This document shows positions 36,882 to 45,264 of a stretch of DNA of 64,000 bases, piece by piece. Every line of letters begins with the position of its first letter. Position 1 is the stretch's first letter. The notes under the pieces are model-generated. The model did no database searches. It saw nothing but the letters and a program-made list of their open reading frames with translations, and was not told where the DNA came from. The DNA comes from Variovorax paradoxus (GTDB taxonomy: Bacteria; Pseudomonadota; Gammaproteobacteria; Burkholderiales; Burkholderiaceae_C), in NCBI RefSeq assembly GCF_022009635.1, contig NZ_CP091716.1, positions 4,417,001 to 4,481,000 on the forward strand, written 5' to 3'. Both the position numbers and the translations under genes were made by a program.

Positions 36882-37046
36882 CCGGAGACTCCGCAGCACC
36901 CTCTCGCGGACAACTGCCCGCGCGACGAAGATCGATACCTCAGCCAGCGCCTTGAGTGCGGTGTATAGCGACTGGATCTGAAGGTCAGCAAGGCGTAGGG
37001 CTTGCGCACTGTTGGGCGGTTCGAGGTTCGAAGGCGGGGGGTGCAT
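36861..37046 (-). CDS. Possible small hypothetical protein
   Basis: A 61-codon frame from ATG 37046 with plausible composition (LADLQIQSLYTALKALAEVS, then a basic tail), overlapping the 3' end of the deacetylase gene by 21 bases. The ribosome site is weak and no family is recognised. The gap 36882-37114 holds nothing else that I can support. Confidence 0.25.
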   Translation of the reverse strand: MHPPPSNLEPPNSAQALRLADLQIQSLYTALKALAEVSIFVARAVVRERVLRSLRLQRRAG

Positions 37047-37114
37047 CGCGCAATCTCTGTGCAATGGACCGCACGCAAAATGCGGAGCTTTACGCCTAGC
37101 CGACAGCCTTCACG

Positions 37115-37420
37115 ATGAAAACCTCCGACCTCTCGGGCGCATTGCTTGATTCTTGGGTAGCCAAAGCGGATGGGCGCGCGTCCGAATCGGATTTCGCTCC
37201 CTCCTCCAACTGGGCGCAAGGCGGCCCGATTTTGGAGCGGGAGGGCATCCATGTTGCGCCGATGCCTGCCAAAGGCGGCACTTGGTGCGCCATTTCCCTG
37301 GGACGCCTTCAGGACCGGTCAAACGGTGTCCGCGGCCCATGGGTAGAGGGGCCATCGTTCCTTGTCGCCGGCATGCGTGCCTACGTGGCAGCGAAATTCG
37401 GCTCCACCGTTAGCGCCTGA
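37115..37420 (+). CDS. Phage NinX-like protein (DUF2591 type), copy 1
   Basis: A 101-residue protein with the pattern of phage NinX/DUF2591: an N-terminal MKTSDLSGALLDSWVAKADG, central SNWAQGGPILEREGI, and a C-terminal LVAGMRAYVAAKFG. The function is unknown; genes of this kind sit in lambdoid nin regions and other prophages. By hand count about 80% of residues match the second copy at 39125. No other early phage genes are adjacent. Confidence 0.75.
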   Translation: MKTSDLSGALLDSWVAKADGRASESDFAPSSNWAQGGPILEREGIHVAPMPAKGGTWCAISLGRLQDRSNGVRGPWVEGPSFLVAGMRAYVAAKFGSTVSA

Positions 37421-37426
37421 GGCCGT

Positions 37427-37498
37427 ACACCCTGCGCTGCCGTCGATCTCCTTCTTGGCAGCAGCCGTCGCAGCGAGCACCGCAGAAGCCGAGCGGTA
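37427..37498 (-). pseudogene. C-terminal fragment of the small gene that is intact at 39420-39635
   Basis: The minus frame encodes RSASAVLAATAAAKKEIDG followed by SAG, nearly the same as the C-terminal part of the 71-residue protein at 39420-39635 (SSASAVLAAMAAAKKEIDG). The N-terminal two-thirds and the start are absent, so this copy of the duplicated module has lost its partner gene. Confidence 0.65.
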
Positions 37499-37704
37499 CG
37501 ACAAGCATCTCCGGGCAACAACTACCCGACTGATTAGGGACCAGTGGCATCGACGTAACGCTCGCAAATGGTGCCGGCGGCGCCGCGTTGATCAGCGATT
37601 GCGGCCAATTCTCCAGCTCGGGCGTCAGCCCAGCGGAGCAGCGCAATGCACTCGAAGTGCGGCGACAAACTTGGCACTGAAGGTGACGAGTAGGGCCCCA
37701 GTGC

Positions 37705-37917
37705 CTATCGCCTGCGGCCACCCACATAGTGGCTGCCCTTACCGCTGCTGTTACGGCCGCCGACGCGCCGGCTGCCTGAACGATTGGCTGTTTCGAAAAT
37801 CGGCGCAGACGAAGCGCCGGCAGGGTTGAATCCCAGACTGCCTGGCATGCTCAGGGAACCTGCATTGGAGCTGCAGGCAGCGGCCTCAAGCAGGATGGCG
37901 AACAACATTGTTTTCAT
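37705..37917 (-). CDS. Small secreted protein, GKGSHYVGG type
   Basis: A 70-residue protein. A hydrophobic signal (MKTMLFAILLEAAACSSNAG) is followed by a Ser/Gly/Arg-rich tail ending GKGSHYVGGRRR. The cysteine in AAACSS could be a lipobox or just the signal cleavage region. A GGAG ribosome site is correctly spaced before ATG 37917, supporting a real gene. Short proteins with this GKGxHYVGG tail occur in Burkholderiales; function unknown. Confidence 0.6.
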   Translation of the reverse strand: MKTMLFAILLEAAACSSNAGSLSMPGSLGFNPAGASSAPIFETANRSGSRRVGGRNSSGKGSHYVGGRRR

Positions 37918-39060
37918 GGTTTTGGTCTCCTCGTGCCGAGCTGGGTTGGGCGCCCGGCTTTCCCGTATTTGATAACGGCTGGGCACGATGCTCTCATGCT
38001 GCAGGTGCGCTGGCGAGCCCATCGGGATACCACATTTGTGGGAGGCCGCACTTTGAATTGCGTGCCAGCGAGCCCTCGGCATCACCATCGAGGTCGCGCG
38101 TGAGGTCATCGCCACGCAATCACTGAAAGAAGCTTGACCATGAGCATGAGCAGCGCGTCAGAGTTGCAAGGTGCCCGCCCGCAGCTTTCCATTGCAGCCT
38201 ACACGGCATCAATCAATGTTCGCGCGTGCGCGCCCAAGCTCTCAAGCGAAGCTGCGCAAATGTCGAAGATCAGTGCGCACTCGATCACTGCAGAAAAGTT
38301 CTGCTCGAAAGTTCGAACACCCGGGCAAGCGCGCCTCCGGCCATCACCGCACGTATCAGCCAATACTCCTCAGTGCGTGCCACGTCGAGCTTTCGAAAGG
38401 CCTCTGGAAATGGCTAAGCCTCACCGAGCATCTTCACAAGGAGAATACATTCCTAGGCCCGGAGGGGATTGAAGGACGAGCTGCAGGGCAGCGCCAACAT
38501 TCGACTCCTCAGATTGGCGTGCCAGACGTTCCCCGTCTGTTCCCCCGCCTTGAAGGTACTAACTCGCCGTACGTGCTGTCGACTCTCTGGCATCGAAAAG
38601 CTCGACCGACGGCAGCTCGAGCATCACTCGGGCCTCCTCGACGGTGCCGTCAACCAGCGTTCGAAGTCGTGCATCTCGGGATCACAGAGCCCTTGTCCTG
38701 CTGGTGGGGCGGCAACCTGCGAACTGGGTCGCGGCGGTCGGGCCTGAACGCTCGGCAGAGGGAGCAGGTGTCGACGATGGAGTTGGCAGAAATCCGCGGC
38801 TCGTGGCCTAGATCGAGATGGCGCTGGCGGTAATGAACCAGACCGCTGTGCGGCGCAGGGCAAAGGCGATCCCGCCAGACGTTTTCTTGCTGCGCTTGCG
38901 TGGCTTCTTCTTGGGCATCGGGGGCAGGATGTTAACCCGCTCTGCGGAGGTGACTTGCGCTACGTCCGAGAGCCATCAATCAGGATCTGCAACGCCCACC
39001 CAGCTTGCAAATGCTGCGGATCGTTCTGCAATTGCTTTAGGCCTTCACCGCGCGGGGCAT
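37918..39060. other. Gene-poor, degenerate stretch
   Basis: I find no convincing intact gene in about 1.1 kb. On the minus strand 38680-38560 the reading EMHDFERWL switches frame into TVEEARVMLELPSVELFDA, which looks like a frameshifted gene remnant. Near 38915 a 38-codon minus frame starting MPKKKPRKRSKKTSGG may be another fragment. The longer plus-strand frames (38134-38472, 38171-38833) have no protein-like composition. Confidence 0.4.
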
Positions 39061-39064
39061 TGCG

Positions 39065-39515
39065 CGAACTCTGCAACGTCCCACGCGCAGAATTCGGGGC
39101 TTCACGCCTCGCCGACGACCTTCCATGAAAACCTCCGAACTCTCAGGCTCACGGCTCGACTTTTGGGTAGCCAAAGCAGATGGCCGTGCATCCGAAGCGG
39201 ATTTCACGCCCTCCTCCAACTGGGCGCATGGTGGTCCAATCATGGAGCGTGAAGGCATCCATGTTGCGCCGATGCCTGCCAAGGGCGGCACTTGGTGCGC
39301 GATATCTATGGGACGTTTGCCAGTCCAGTCAAGCGGAGGCCGCGGTACGTGGGTTGAGGGACCGTCACTCCTGGTCGCCGCCATGCGTGCATACGTGGCA
39401 GCGAAGTTCGGTCCCTCCGTTATCGCCTAAGGCTAGACACCCCCGCGCTTCCGTCGATCTCTTTCTTGGCTGCGGCCATGGCAGCGAGCACCGCGGATGC
39501 CGAACTGCGCGACAC
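39065..39515. repeat. Segmental duplication, copy 2 (pairs with 37050-37503)
   Basis: The second copy of the NinX-like module. It keeps the full convergent small gene at its right end, whereas copy 1 keeps only that gene's 3' end. Confidence 0.7.
39125..39430 (+). CDS. Phage NinX-like protein (DUF2591 type), copy 2
   Basis: A 101-residue paralogue of the protein at 37115, with the same motifs (SNWAHGGPIMEREGI, MRAYVAAKFG) and about 20 substitutions by hand count. Changes are spread through the protein and no frame is broken, so both copies may be under selection. Its last 11 bases overlap the convergent small gene. Confidence 0.75.
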   Translation: MKTSELSGSRLDFWVAKADGRASEADFTPSSNWAHGGPIMEREGIHVAPMPAKGGTWCAISMGRLPVQSSGGRGTWVEGPSLLVAAMRAYVAAKFGPSVIA

Positions 39516-39635
39516 GAATTCGTCCTTTCGCACCGGCAGCCCGCCATCGATCTTGAAGGCGTATTCGAATTGCCCGTCTTTCTCCAGCACGTCGACTTCG
39601 ACCCGCTTGCCCTTGTGCGAAAAACTGTGATCCAT
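39420..39635 (-). CDS. Small hypothetical cytoplasmic protein
   Basis: A 71-residue protein starting MDHSFSHKGKRVEVDVLEKD, with a short beta-rich N-half and an alanine/lysine-rich helix (SAVLAAMAAAKKEIDG). A strong AGGAGG lies right before ATG 39635. No family is recognised. It is convergent with and overlaps the NinX-like gene, and the pair was duplicated together. Confidence 0.65.
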   Translation of the reverse strand: MDHSFSHKGKRVEVDVLEKDGQFEYAFKIDGGLPVRKDEFVSRSSASAVLAAMAAAKKEIDGSAGVSSLRR

Positions 39636-39672
39636 CGTGCCTCCTGTATTTAGTCTTAGTTTGCAGCGCCAC

Positions 39673-41520
39673 TCACAAACTGGGTTTGAATAGCCGGTAA
39701 GTTTTATCGCCAGCCGTTACCTCTCCGAGCAAGTTGTAGCCCGCCGGGAAGTCCATTTCGGCCGATCCAAGAAGCAGCTGAAGCTCCGCGTCGTGAGCAT
39801 CCAAGTCAAGCAGCACGAGAGCCGCACGCACGCGTGCCTTCTCCGCAAAGCCCAAAGCCATCTTGCTGTACGCGAGATAGCCCGGCGTGCCGAGCAAGAA
39901 GGTTGGGTGACCAGGCGACCTACCGCCCATCGCGTAGACCAAGCCCGGTAGGTAGCTCACCGCCACGATATCGTCGCCAGGCGTGAAGCCGCTGCGCACC
40001 GCTGCCGCACGCAGCTGCTCGATCAGCTTGTGCGACTCGCTGTCCAACTTCATCCAGTGCGCAGGGAATCCGACCTCTGTCGGTATGGCTTGCAGCTGCA
40101 GCCCGGTCGAGACCTGTGATGGTGCCTGCACGCTGCCCTGCACTACTTGACTGCAGGTCACCCCGCCCATAACGGCCATAACGCCAAGCAGCAGCGCTGG
40201 CCGGGCCTTGTAGCGCGCAATCAGCGCAAGGCCAAGCAAGAAGACCAGTCCGAACCACGGAACGGCGTAGAAGGAGATGACGTTGTAAAGCGGATTGGCA
40301 GTGCCAACCGAGCCAGCAATCGGGAGGCCAAGCAGAAACAAAACCAAGCCGCGACACTGCATCGCGGCCGGGTCGCATTCGGGGCGTACGTCGGCGGGCT
40401 GCATGGCGAAGAGCGCATAGACCGCAATCAGCACCAGGATCCAGGCGCTGTAGAACGACAGGTAGATAGACACGCCGCCTGAGGCAGGCAGCCGGCTGGC
40501 CAGCACGTTCGCGCCAACGCGCCACGACAGCACTGCCGCGACAACGAGAACGAGCGCGGCGACGACCGACGGGCGAAAGATCGCCAACAAGGCAAACCGC
40601 CTGCGCGCGACTCGCGGTACAAGCAAAGCTGCGGCGACCAGCAAATGGCATGGCCAGAATGCCAGGAAGGCAGCGAGACCAAGAGCAAAAAGGTCTCGCG
40701 GGTAGGCGAAGATTTTTGCTCCAGGCGAGTGCGTGCCGATAGCTTGATACAGCTGCCAGCCGTGCGTAAACATCTCCCATTGCCGCACCGGCCCTTGCAC
40801 TGCAATGAAATGAAAACCTGACCAAACCACCATCCCCACGCCCACCGTCAGCAGAAGCCGGATTCTGCGCATACGACCGACACCAGGCCAATACCAAAGC
40901 AGCGCGAACAGGCAGCCCAACACCAGCGCAGCAGAGGTGAAGCGGACGAAGACGCCAGAGCCCAGCGCCAAGCCGGCGACCCCGAAGAAAAAGGTTGTGT
41001 GCACGTTGCGAGGTTTCAGCGTCTCCAGCGCCAGCGCCCACATGACGAACCCAGCGAAAAGGTTGAGTGAGATCGCTGTCAACGTGTAGTAATTCGGCGT
41101 CGCAAACGCCCACTGGTAGTACAGGATGCCACCGAGTTGGATGAACAGAAGCGAGTTCAGGCGCAAATGCTGAGCATGTTTGGCCCCCGGGAACATGATC
41201 AGCAGGAGCTTCTGAAACCCGGCCCAGAACGCCACGGCCGAAAGCATGATCGCCGCCAGCCCAGCCAGTCGGAACAACGCTGGGTGATAACCCACCAGCC
41301 TGAAGACCGCCCCGGTGTAGTCGAAGACCGCTGAGACGTTTTGCTCAATCTCCATTGGATAGCGGGCAGCCAACAAGTAGACGCCCTCATCTGCGATGCC
41401 CAAGCCTCGATCGGCGCCCCAAGCAATCACGGCGGTGGCTACTACCAGCAGAAGCGCCAGCAGAACCCCGATTCCCCGCGCAGCAATGCACGCCCCAGAT
41501 GATTTGGCTGATTGATTCAG
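39673..41520 (-). CDS. Polytopic membrane protein, glycosyltransferase-39-like; start uncertain
   Basis: A very hydrophobic protein with about 11-12 membrane helices and a soluble C-terminus of roughly 130 residues. The first loop has GIADEGVYLLAARYP, similar to the acidic DEG/DE loop of GT-C sugar transferases. The first ordinary start is GTG 41430, but that omits a good first helix (VLLALLLVVATAVI) encoded just upstream. Extending in frame reaches CTG 41520, preceded by GAGGG, with no ATG, GTG or TTG between. Either CTG is used, the helix is lost, or the 5' end is frameshifted. The gene is isolated in the accessory region. Confidence 0.6.
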   Translation of the reverse strand: MNQSAKSSGACIAARGIGVLLALLLVVATAVIAWGADRGLGIADEGVYLLAARYPMEIEQNVSAVFDYTGAVFRLVGYHPALFRLAGLAAIMLSAVAFWAGFQKLLLIMFPGAKHAQHLRLNSLLFIQLGGILYYQWAFATPNYYTLTAISLNLFAGFVMWALALETLKPRNVHTTFFFGVAGLALGSGVFVRFTSAALVLGCLFALLWYWPGVGRMRRIRLLLTVGVGMVVWSGFHFIAVQGPVRQWEMFTHGWQLYQAIGTHSPGAKIFAYPRDLFALGLAAFLAFWPCHLLVAAALLVPRVARRRFALLAIFRPSVVAALVLVVAAVLSWRVGANVLASRLPASGGVSIYLSFYSAWILVLIAVYALFAMQPADVRPECDPAAMQCRGLVLFLLGLPIAGSVGTANPLYNVISFYAVPWFGLVFLLGLALIARYKARPALLLGVMAVMGGVTCSQVVQGSVQAPSQVSTGLQLQAIPTEVGFPAHWMKLDSESHKLIEQLRAAAVRSGFTPGDDIVAVSYLPGLVYAMGGRSPGHPTFLLGTPGYLAYSKMALGFAEKARVRAALVLLDLDAHDAELQLLLGSAEMDFPAGYNLLGEVTAGDKTYRLFKPSL

Positions 41521-41605
41521 TTGACCCTCGCTCCACGATGTTTGGCTCGCATTTTGACAGTAGGAATCGGGAGAGACCAGCAGATGTGAAGAACACCACC
41601 AATAG

Positions 41606-41634
41606 AAAAATCCCCCAGCGCGAACGCTGGGGGA
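41606..41634 (-). terminator. Strong intrinsic terminator, minus strand
   Basis: A perfect 10-bp stem (TCCCCCAGCG with CGCTGGGGGA, loop TTCG on the minus strand) is followed by T5 at 41610-41606. It ends the spanin-like transcript that comes from 41991. Confidence 0.85.
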
Positions 41635-41658
41635 TGCGATAGGGGTAGAGACCGGCCA

Positions 41659-41991
41659 CTATGGAGGGGCAGTAAGAGCTCGATCGTTCTTCAAGGTGCC
41701 GAGCAGAAGCCGCACTTCGTTGTCTCGCCCTTCAACAACGAGTCGGCCTCGCTCAAGAAGCTCTCGACTTCGAGCAGCCATGGCTGCGAGGACTGTGGAT
41801 CGATCCGCGATACGCTGGCAGGCAGCGAGGTCGGTTGTGGCCTGCTCGCGATCACGGGCAGCGTAGTCGGCGTAATGCTTGCACACCCGGCCAAGATCAG
41901 CAGCAATAGTGCGGCCGCGGCCGGCCAGCGCTTCGAGGCCTGCTTCGTATGCATCGACGTTCTCCTGTTGAGTTTTGGCGTGCGCCGCCAC
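41659..41991 (-). CDS. Rz-like (inner-membrane spanin) fragment
   Basis: A 110-codon frame from GTG 41991 rich in Ala, Arg, Glu and Gln (MAAHAKTQQENVDAYEAGLE, DREQATTDLAACQRIADR), a coiled-coil-like periplasmic part typical of phage i-spanins. The N-terminal membrane anchor is not present; the same frame continues upstream as KQRDRAKENTARALAVLADL but degrades near 42090-42130, where the repressor fragment starts. A lipoprotein gene is embedded in another frame, the classical Rz/Rz1 arrangement. Probably a truncated prophage lysis gene. Confidence 0.5.
   Translation of the reverse strand: MAAHAKTQQENVDAYEAGLEALAGRGRTIAADLGRVCKHYADYAARDREQATTDLAACQRIADRSTVLAAMAARSRELLERGRLVVEGRDNEVRLLLGTLKNDRALTAPP
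41691..41954 (-). CDS. Rz1-like outer-membrane spanin lipoprotein, embedded in the Rz-like frame
   Basis: An 87-codon frame from ATG 41954. A basic N-terminus, a hydrophobic stretch and the lipobox LLILAGCAS are followed by a proline- and serine-containing tail (TTLPVIASRPQPTSLP). It lies wholly inside the 41659-41991 frame in a different phase, which is the known gene-in-gene design of Rz/Rz1. It is longer than lambda Rz1. The strong terminator at 41606 follows. Confidence 0.5.
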   Translation of the reverse strand: MHTKQASKRWPAAAALLLLILAGCASITPTTLPVIASRPQPTSLPASVSRIDPQSSQPWLLEVESFLSEADSLLKGETTKCGFCSAP

Positions 41992-42137
41992 CAGCGTGAC
42001 GGTGCGCTGCAGGTCCGCCAGAACGGCCAGCGCCCGGGCGGTGTTTTCCTTCGCGCGGTCGCGCTGCTTGGGGCCAGGTCGGCCCGGGCACCAGCGGCCC
42101 GCGTGCGCTCGACGCCGGCCGTCAACAGCGCCGCGTC

Positions 42138-42389
42138 GTGTCCATCGCTAAGGCGCTTCGCGTGTCGCCGGAATGGCTGGAGACGGGCAGGGGGCCGAGG
42201 ACCGAGCGCGCCTCGCTCAAGCTCGTGGGAGCCTATGCGGAGCCGTCAGTGCGGGCGCTGGAGGAGTACCTGGCCGAGATCGCCGCTCAGCAGCGGCTGA
42301 CTCTTCGAAAGAACTTGGTCAACCTGCTGGTCGATTTGATCGAGCACCCCGAAGACACGGCTTATCGAGCAGACCATCGCGGACGTTGA
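42138..42389 (+). pseudogene. Truncated phage-type (XRE/CI-like) repressor
   Basis: The frame contains IAKALRVSPEWLETGRGP, the second half of a helix-turn-helix domain as in CI-like repressors, followed by a helical tail (VRALEEYLAEIAAQQRLTL). The first half of the HTH and a normal start are absent; the GTG at 42138 is just the first possible codon. It abuts the spanin-like fragment head to head, marking a deletion junction inside former prophage DNA. Confidence 0.6.
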
Positions 42390-42484
42390 GCGGTTCTGCC
42401 CTCCGCCCCAGAAATAACAGGGTTCCTGCTCAGTTCATCGCTGTAACGAAAAGTTATAGTCGCATGCAGCAAAGGAGAGAGGGA

Positions 42485-43219
42485 ATGAAGGCATTTGGAA
42501 TCTTCGCCATGACCATGGCTTTGACGGCATGTACTGCACCGTTGCGCCCAGAGGGGGTACGTCATCTGGGCAATCAACATGTGCTAAAGAGCAACTACGA
42601 CGTTGGCAAGCCGCTCACTGTGAATGTGGGCGACCCCATGGTGAAGGTCCAGGACTACTGGGAGGACTCCTTCGAGGAGCCATCTGCCACACCCAACAAG
42701 TCATTCACGATGACGGGCGGCCCGGTGAACGTTGCTTTTCAGGAAGGACAGAGCTACCAAGTAAAAGGGCGCATTGCTGTTGATGGGAAAGACTACCAAG
42801 TAGTAGCGAATCAATCCAACCCAGTGCAATACCAAGCGGCCCTTCTCGGGGATGACGGAAAGCTCCTTCCGCGAATTGTTGCAACCAATCCTGGGATGAA
42901 CGGGGACCACGTCCTGGTGATCTACACGCTGCAGATCTCACCACCGGACGGCACTCTCATTCGCCAGCCCAAAACCAAGGTGAACACCAACAAGGGCTTC
43001 GTGAACTATGAAATATTGTTCACAGGCATCACAGACAGCGCAATAAACCTTACCTATCGCGAGTTCAGTCCTGAAGGCTTGGCGCGCGTGGCGTTCTTTC
43101 AGAACCTTACTTACCCGCGAAACGCCCAAACCATTACGTTCCGGAACCTGAAGATGTCGATTGACCAAGTGTCAGGCAACAACATCACCTTTCGAGTCCT
43201 AGAGGACAAGCGTACGTAG
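42485..43219 (+). CDS. Lipoprotein of unknown function
   Basis: A 244-residue protein with a lipoprotein signal (MKAFGIFAMTMALTACTAP, lipobox LTAC). The rest is mostly beta-strand-like with no recognised domain. An AGGAGAG ribosome site precedes ATG 42485, and TATAGT at 42455-42460 could be its -10 element. A good terminator follows at 43378. Base composition is lower in GC than the flanking core genes, consistent with acquisition. Confidence 0.7.
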   Translation: MKAFGIFAMTMALTACTAPLRPEGVRHLGNQHVLKSNYDVGKPLTVNVGDPMVKVQDYWEDSFEEPSATPNKSFTMTGGPVNVAFQEGQSYQVKGRIAVDGKDYQVVANQSNPVQYQAALLGDDGKLLPRIVATNPGMNGDHVLVIYTLQISPPDGTLIRQPKTKVNTNKGFVNYEILFTGITDSAINLTYREFSPEGLARVAFFQNLTYPRNAQTITFRNLKMSIDQVSGNNITFRVLEDKRT

Positions 43220-43377
43220 TACACCGGTCCGACGGCCATCGCCATAGCCCTACCCTGCTCTGGCGCACCAAGGCACTTGATGCTCTTGAGATGATCAACG
43301 CCGAGTTGGGTCAGATCTTGGCATCAAAACTCGCAATGACTGAATCTCACTGACCTGCCTTCATTTGCCGATATAAG

Positions 43378-43400
43378 GCCACCCGCGAGGTGGCTTTTTT
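43378..43400 (+). terminator. Intrinsic terminator
   Basis: GCCACC and GGTGGC with a CGCGA loop, followed by six T. It ends the lipoprotein transcript from 42485. The stretch 43220-43377 holds nothing else I can name. Confidence 0.8.
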
Positions 43401-43412
43401 CATGAGCGCGCT

Positions 43413-43566
43413 CTACCCCCGCCCATCCAGCACGATCCTCGACACCCGTCCCCGCTTCAGCTCCGACCTGATCCCAAATCCAAGCGCAACGTAGTCAGCA
43501 CACGTGGCCAGCAGCGCCTCGCGCTCGCGCTGTAGAGATCGGCGCAGACCTTGATCTTGAGTGGGG
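43413..43566 (-). pseudogene. C-terminal fragment of a gene cut by the IS element
   Basis: The minus frame reads out of the IS junction as PTQDQGLRRSLQRERE, then ALLATCADYVALGFGIRSEL to TAG 43413. Removing the IS and one GGG copy keeps a short open frame on the other side (44888-44925: GGGNDSLACRLR), where a TGA then stops it. The sequence looks protein-like but I do not recognise the family. Confidence 0.35.
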
Positions 43567-43616
43567 TGAATCGCCCCGGATTTTGTGGAGGCTCAACACT
43601 CTGAGAGGATTGAGCC

Positions 43617-43940
43617 ATGAAGAAGTCGAACAAGTTCTCACCCGAGGTGCGTGAGCGCGCAGTGAGGATGGTGCAGGAGCACCGTGGGGAATACCCGTCG
43701 CTGTGGGCGGCGATCGAGTCGATTGCACCGAAGATCGGCTGCGTGCCGCAGACGCTGAACGAATGGGTCAAGCGTGATGAGGTCGACAACGGCGTTCGAG
43801 AAGGCGTGACGACCAGCGAGTCCCAGCGGATGAAGGAGCTCGAACGCGAGGTCAAGGAACTGCGCCGAGCCAACGAGATCCTGAAGCTGGCGAGCGCGTT
43901 TTTCGCCCAGGCGGAGCTCGACCGCCGGCTGAAGTCCTGA
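43617..43940 (+). CDS. IS3-family transposase OrfA
   Basis: A 107-residue DNA-binding part. It has a helix-turn-helix ([13 protein letters not shown]) and a leucine-zipper-like C-terminus ([20 protein letters not shown]). Near the end, GCG TTT TTC GCC (43897-43908) offers a T5 slip site for a -1 shift into the orfB frame, the usual way IS3 elements make OrfAB. Confidence 0.9.
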   Translation: MKKSNKFSPEVRERAVRMVQEHRGEYPSLWAAIESIAPKIGCVPQTLNEWVKRDEVDNGVREGVTTSESQRMKELEREVKELRRANEILKLASAFFAQAELDRRLKS

Positions 43941-44848
43941 GGGATTTCATCGACAGGCATCGTGCCACCTTCGGGGTCGAGCCGATCTGCAGGGTCTTGC
44001 AGGTCGCCCCGTCGGGCTACCGGCGGCACGCGGCGCTGCTGCGCGAGCCGCATAAGCGCTGCGCCAGAGCACTCCGCGACGATGTCCTCATTCCGGCGAT
44101 ACAGCGCGTCTGGCAGGCCAACATGCAGGTCTATGGGGCCGACAAGGTCTGGAGGCAACTGGCGCGCGAGGGCACGACGGTGGCCCGCTGCACGGTCGAG
44201 CGGCTGATGCGGCGCCTGGGGCTGAGAGGTGTGATGCGCGGCAAGGTGGTGAAGACCACTATCAGCAACTCCAGAGCACCATGCCCGCTGGATCGGGTCA
44301 ACCGGCAGTTCCGAGCGCAGCGCCCGAACCAGCTGTGGGTCTCGGATTTCACGTACGTGTCGACATGGCAGGGCTGGCTGTACGTCGCCTTCGTGATCGA
44401 TGTGTTCGCCCGACGCATCGTGGGCTGGCGGGTCAGCAGCTCGATGCGCACGGACTTCGTGCTCGATGCTTTGGAGCAAGCGCTGTACGACCGTCAACCC
44501 GAACGCGACGGCAGCTTGATTTGTCACTCCGATCGTGGCTCGCAATACGTCAGCATCCGGTACACGGAACGACTGGGCGAGGCTGGCATTGAGCCATCAG
44601 TGGGCAGCAAAGGCGACTCATATGACAACGCCCTGGCCGAGACGATCAACGGCCTCTACAAGGCCGAGCTGATCCATCGCCGGGCGCCGTGGAAGACCAA
44701 GGAGTCGGTGGAGTTCGCGACGCTCGAATGGGTGTCCTGGTTCAACCACCATCGCCTGCTCGAACCCATCGGCTACATCCCGCCTGCAGAAGCTGAGGCA
44801 AACTATTACCGGCAACTCGCCAGTCAGTCCGCCAAGACGGCGGCATGA
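43937..44848 (+). CDS. IS3-family transposase OrfB (integrase catalytic domain)
   Basis: The frame is open from at least 43900 in the -1 phase. An independent start is uncertain: CTG 43937 (LRDFIDRH) or TTG 43997. The rve/DDE domain shows the first Asp in [12 protein letters not shown], the second in HSDRGSQY, and the Glu in [14 protein letters not shown]. The helical domain before it has the KVWRQL and [13 protein letters not shown] motifs. It is normally made as an OrfAB fusion by frameshifting. Confidence 0.88.
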   Translation: MRDFIDRHRATFGVEPICRVLQVAPSGYRRHAALLREPHKRCARALRDDVLIPAIQRVWQANMQVYGADKVWRQLAREGTTVARCTVERLMRRLGLRGVMRGKVVKTTISNSRAPCPLDRVNRQFRAQRPNQLWVSDFTYVSTWQGWLYVAFVIDVFARRIVGWRVSSSMRTDFVLDALEQALYDRQPERDGSLICHSDRGSQYVSIRYTERLGEAGIEPSVGSKGDSYDNALAETINGLYKAELIHRRAPWKTKESVEFATLEWVSWFNHHRLLEPIGYIPPAEAEANYYRQLASQSAKTAA

Positions 44849-44928
44849 CTTAAACCAACTGGCCTCCATGAAAGCCGGGGCGATTCAGGGGCAACGAAGC
44901 CGGCAGGCCAGTGAGTCGTTGCCTCCAC

Positions 44929-45264
44929 CTAGTCAACGCTCCGCCTAGTGGCGCACGCGATGGCGGTCACTGCCAGCTCGCCCCAGCCCCGCCGCCGGAA
45001 CGCAGGGGCCATCCAGGCCTGGTCGAGCTCGACCTCCAACTCGTCCACCTCCCCCATGCCTGTGCAGCCATCAGCGATCCACTTCAGGCCGAAAGACACG
45101 AAGCCGACAGCATCGCCGCCCGGTCGCTGGGTGACGATGGCCAGCAGATCAGTCGTGATGTACGCACGGACGGCAAAGCGCCCCGACTGCAGTTCACGCC
45201 CGCCTTCAACATACAGATCACGGCTCGTCCCGAGCGCGCAGGCTTGCATCTCGTAGTGGCGCAT
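44929..45264 (-). CDS. Short GNAT-like protein, probably truncated
   Basis: A 111-residue frame from ATG 45264. It contains DAVGFVSFGLKW, a strand, and LEVELDQAWMAPAFRRRGWG, which resembles the acetyl-CoA-binding motif A of GNAT enzymes. The domain then stops at TAG 44929 about 40-50 residues early, 41 bp from the IS end. It overlaps the small gene 45218-45433. Function unknown; phage- or plasmid-derived GNATs of this kind exist. Confidence 0.5.
   Translation of the reverse strand: MRHYEMQACALGTSRDLYVEGGRELQSGRFAVRAYITTDLLAIVTQRPGGDAVGFVSFGLKWIADGCTGMGEVDELEVELDQAWMAPAFRRRGWGELAVTAIACATRRSVD

Larger units (their letters stand above)
37050..37503. repeat. Segmental duplication, copy 1 (pairs with 39065-39515)
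   Basis: This segment and 39065-39515 share the upstream flank (a GGAGCTTTACGCCTAGCCGA versus GGGGCTTCACGCCTCGCCGA stretch), the whole NinX-like gene and the 3' part of a convergent small gene. Similarity is clear but well diverged, so the duplication is old. Ends are estimated by eye. Confidence 0.7.
43567..44887 (+). mobile_element. Complete IS3-family insertion sequence, 1321 bp
   Basis: The terminal inverted repeats begin TGAATCGCCCCGG at both ends (43567 inward, and 44887 inward on the other strand), continuing A/C TTT T/C G/A TGGAGGC with few mismatches. GGG flanks both sides, consistent with a 3-bp target duplication. It contains orfA and orfB with an intact DDE domain, so it may still be active. 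Confidence 0.9.

Noticed and set aside
43457..44545. A 362-codon minus-strand frame
   Set aside because: Antisense to the IS3 transposase genes.
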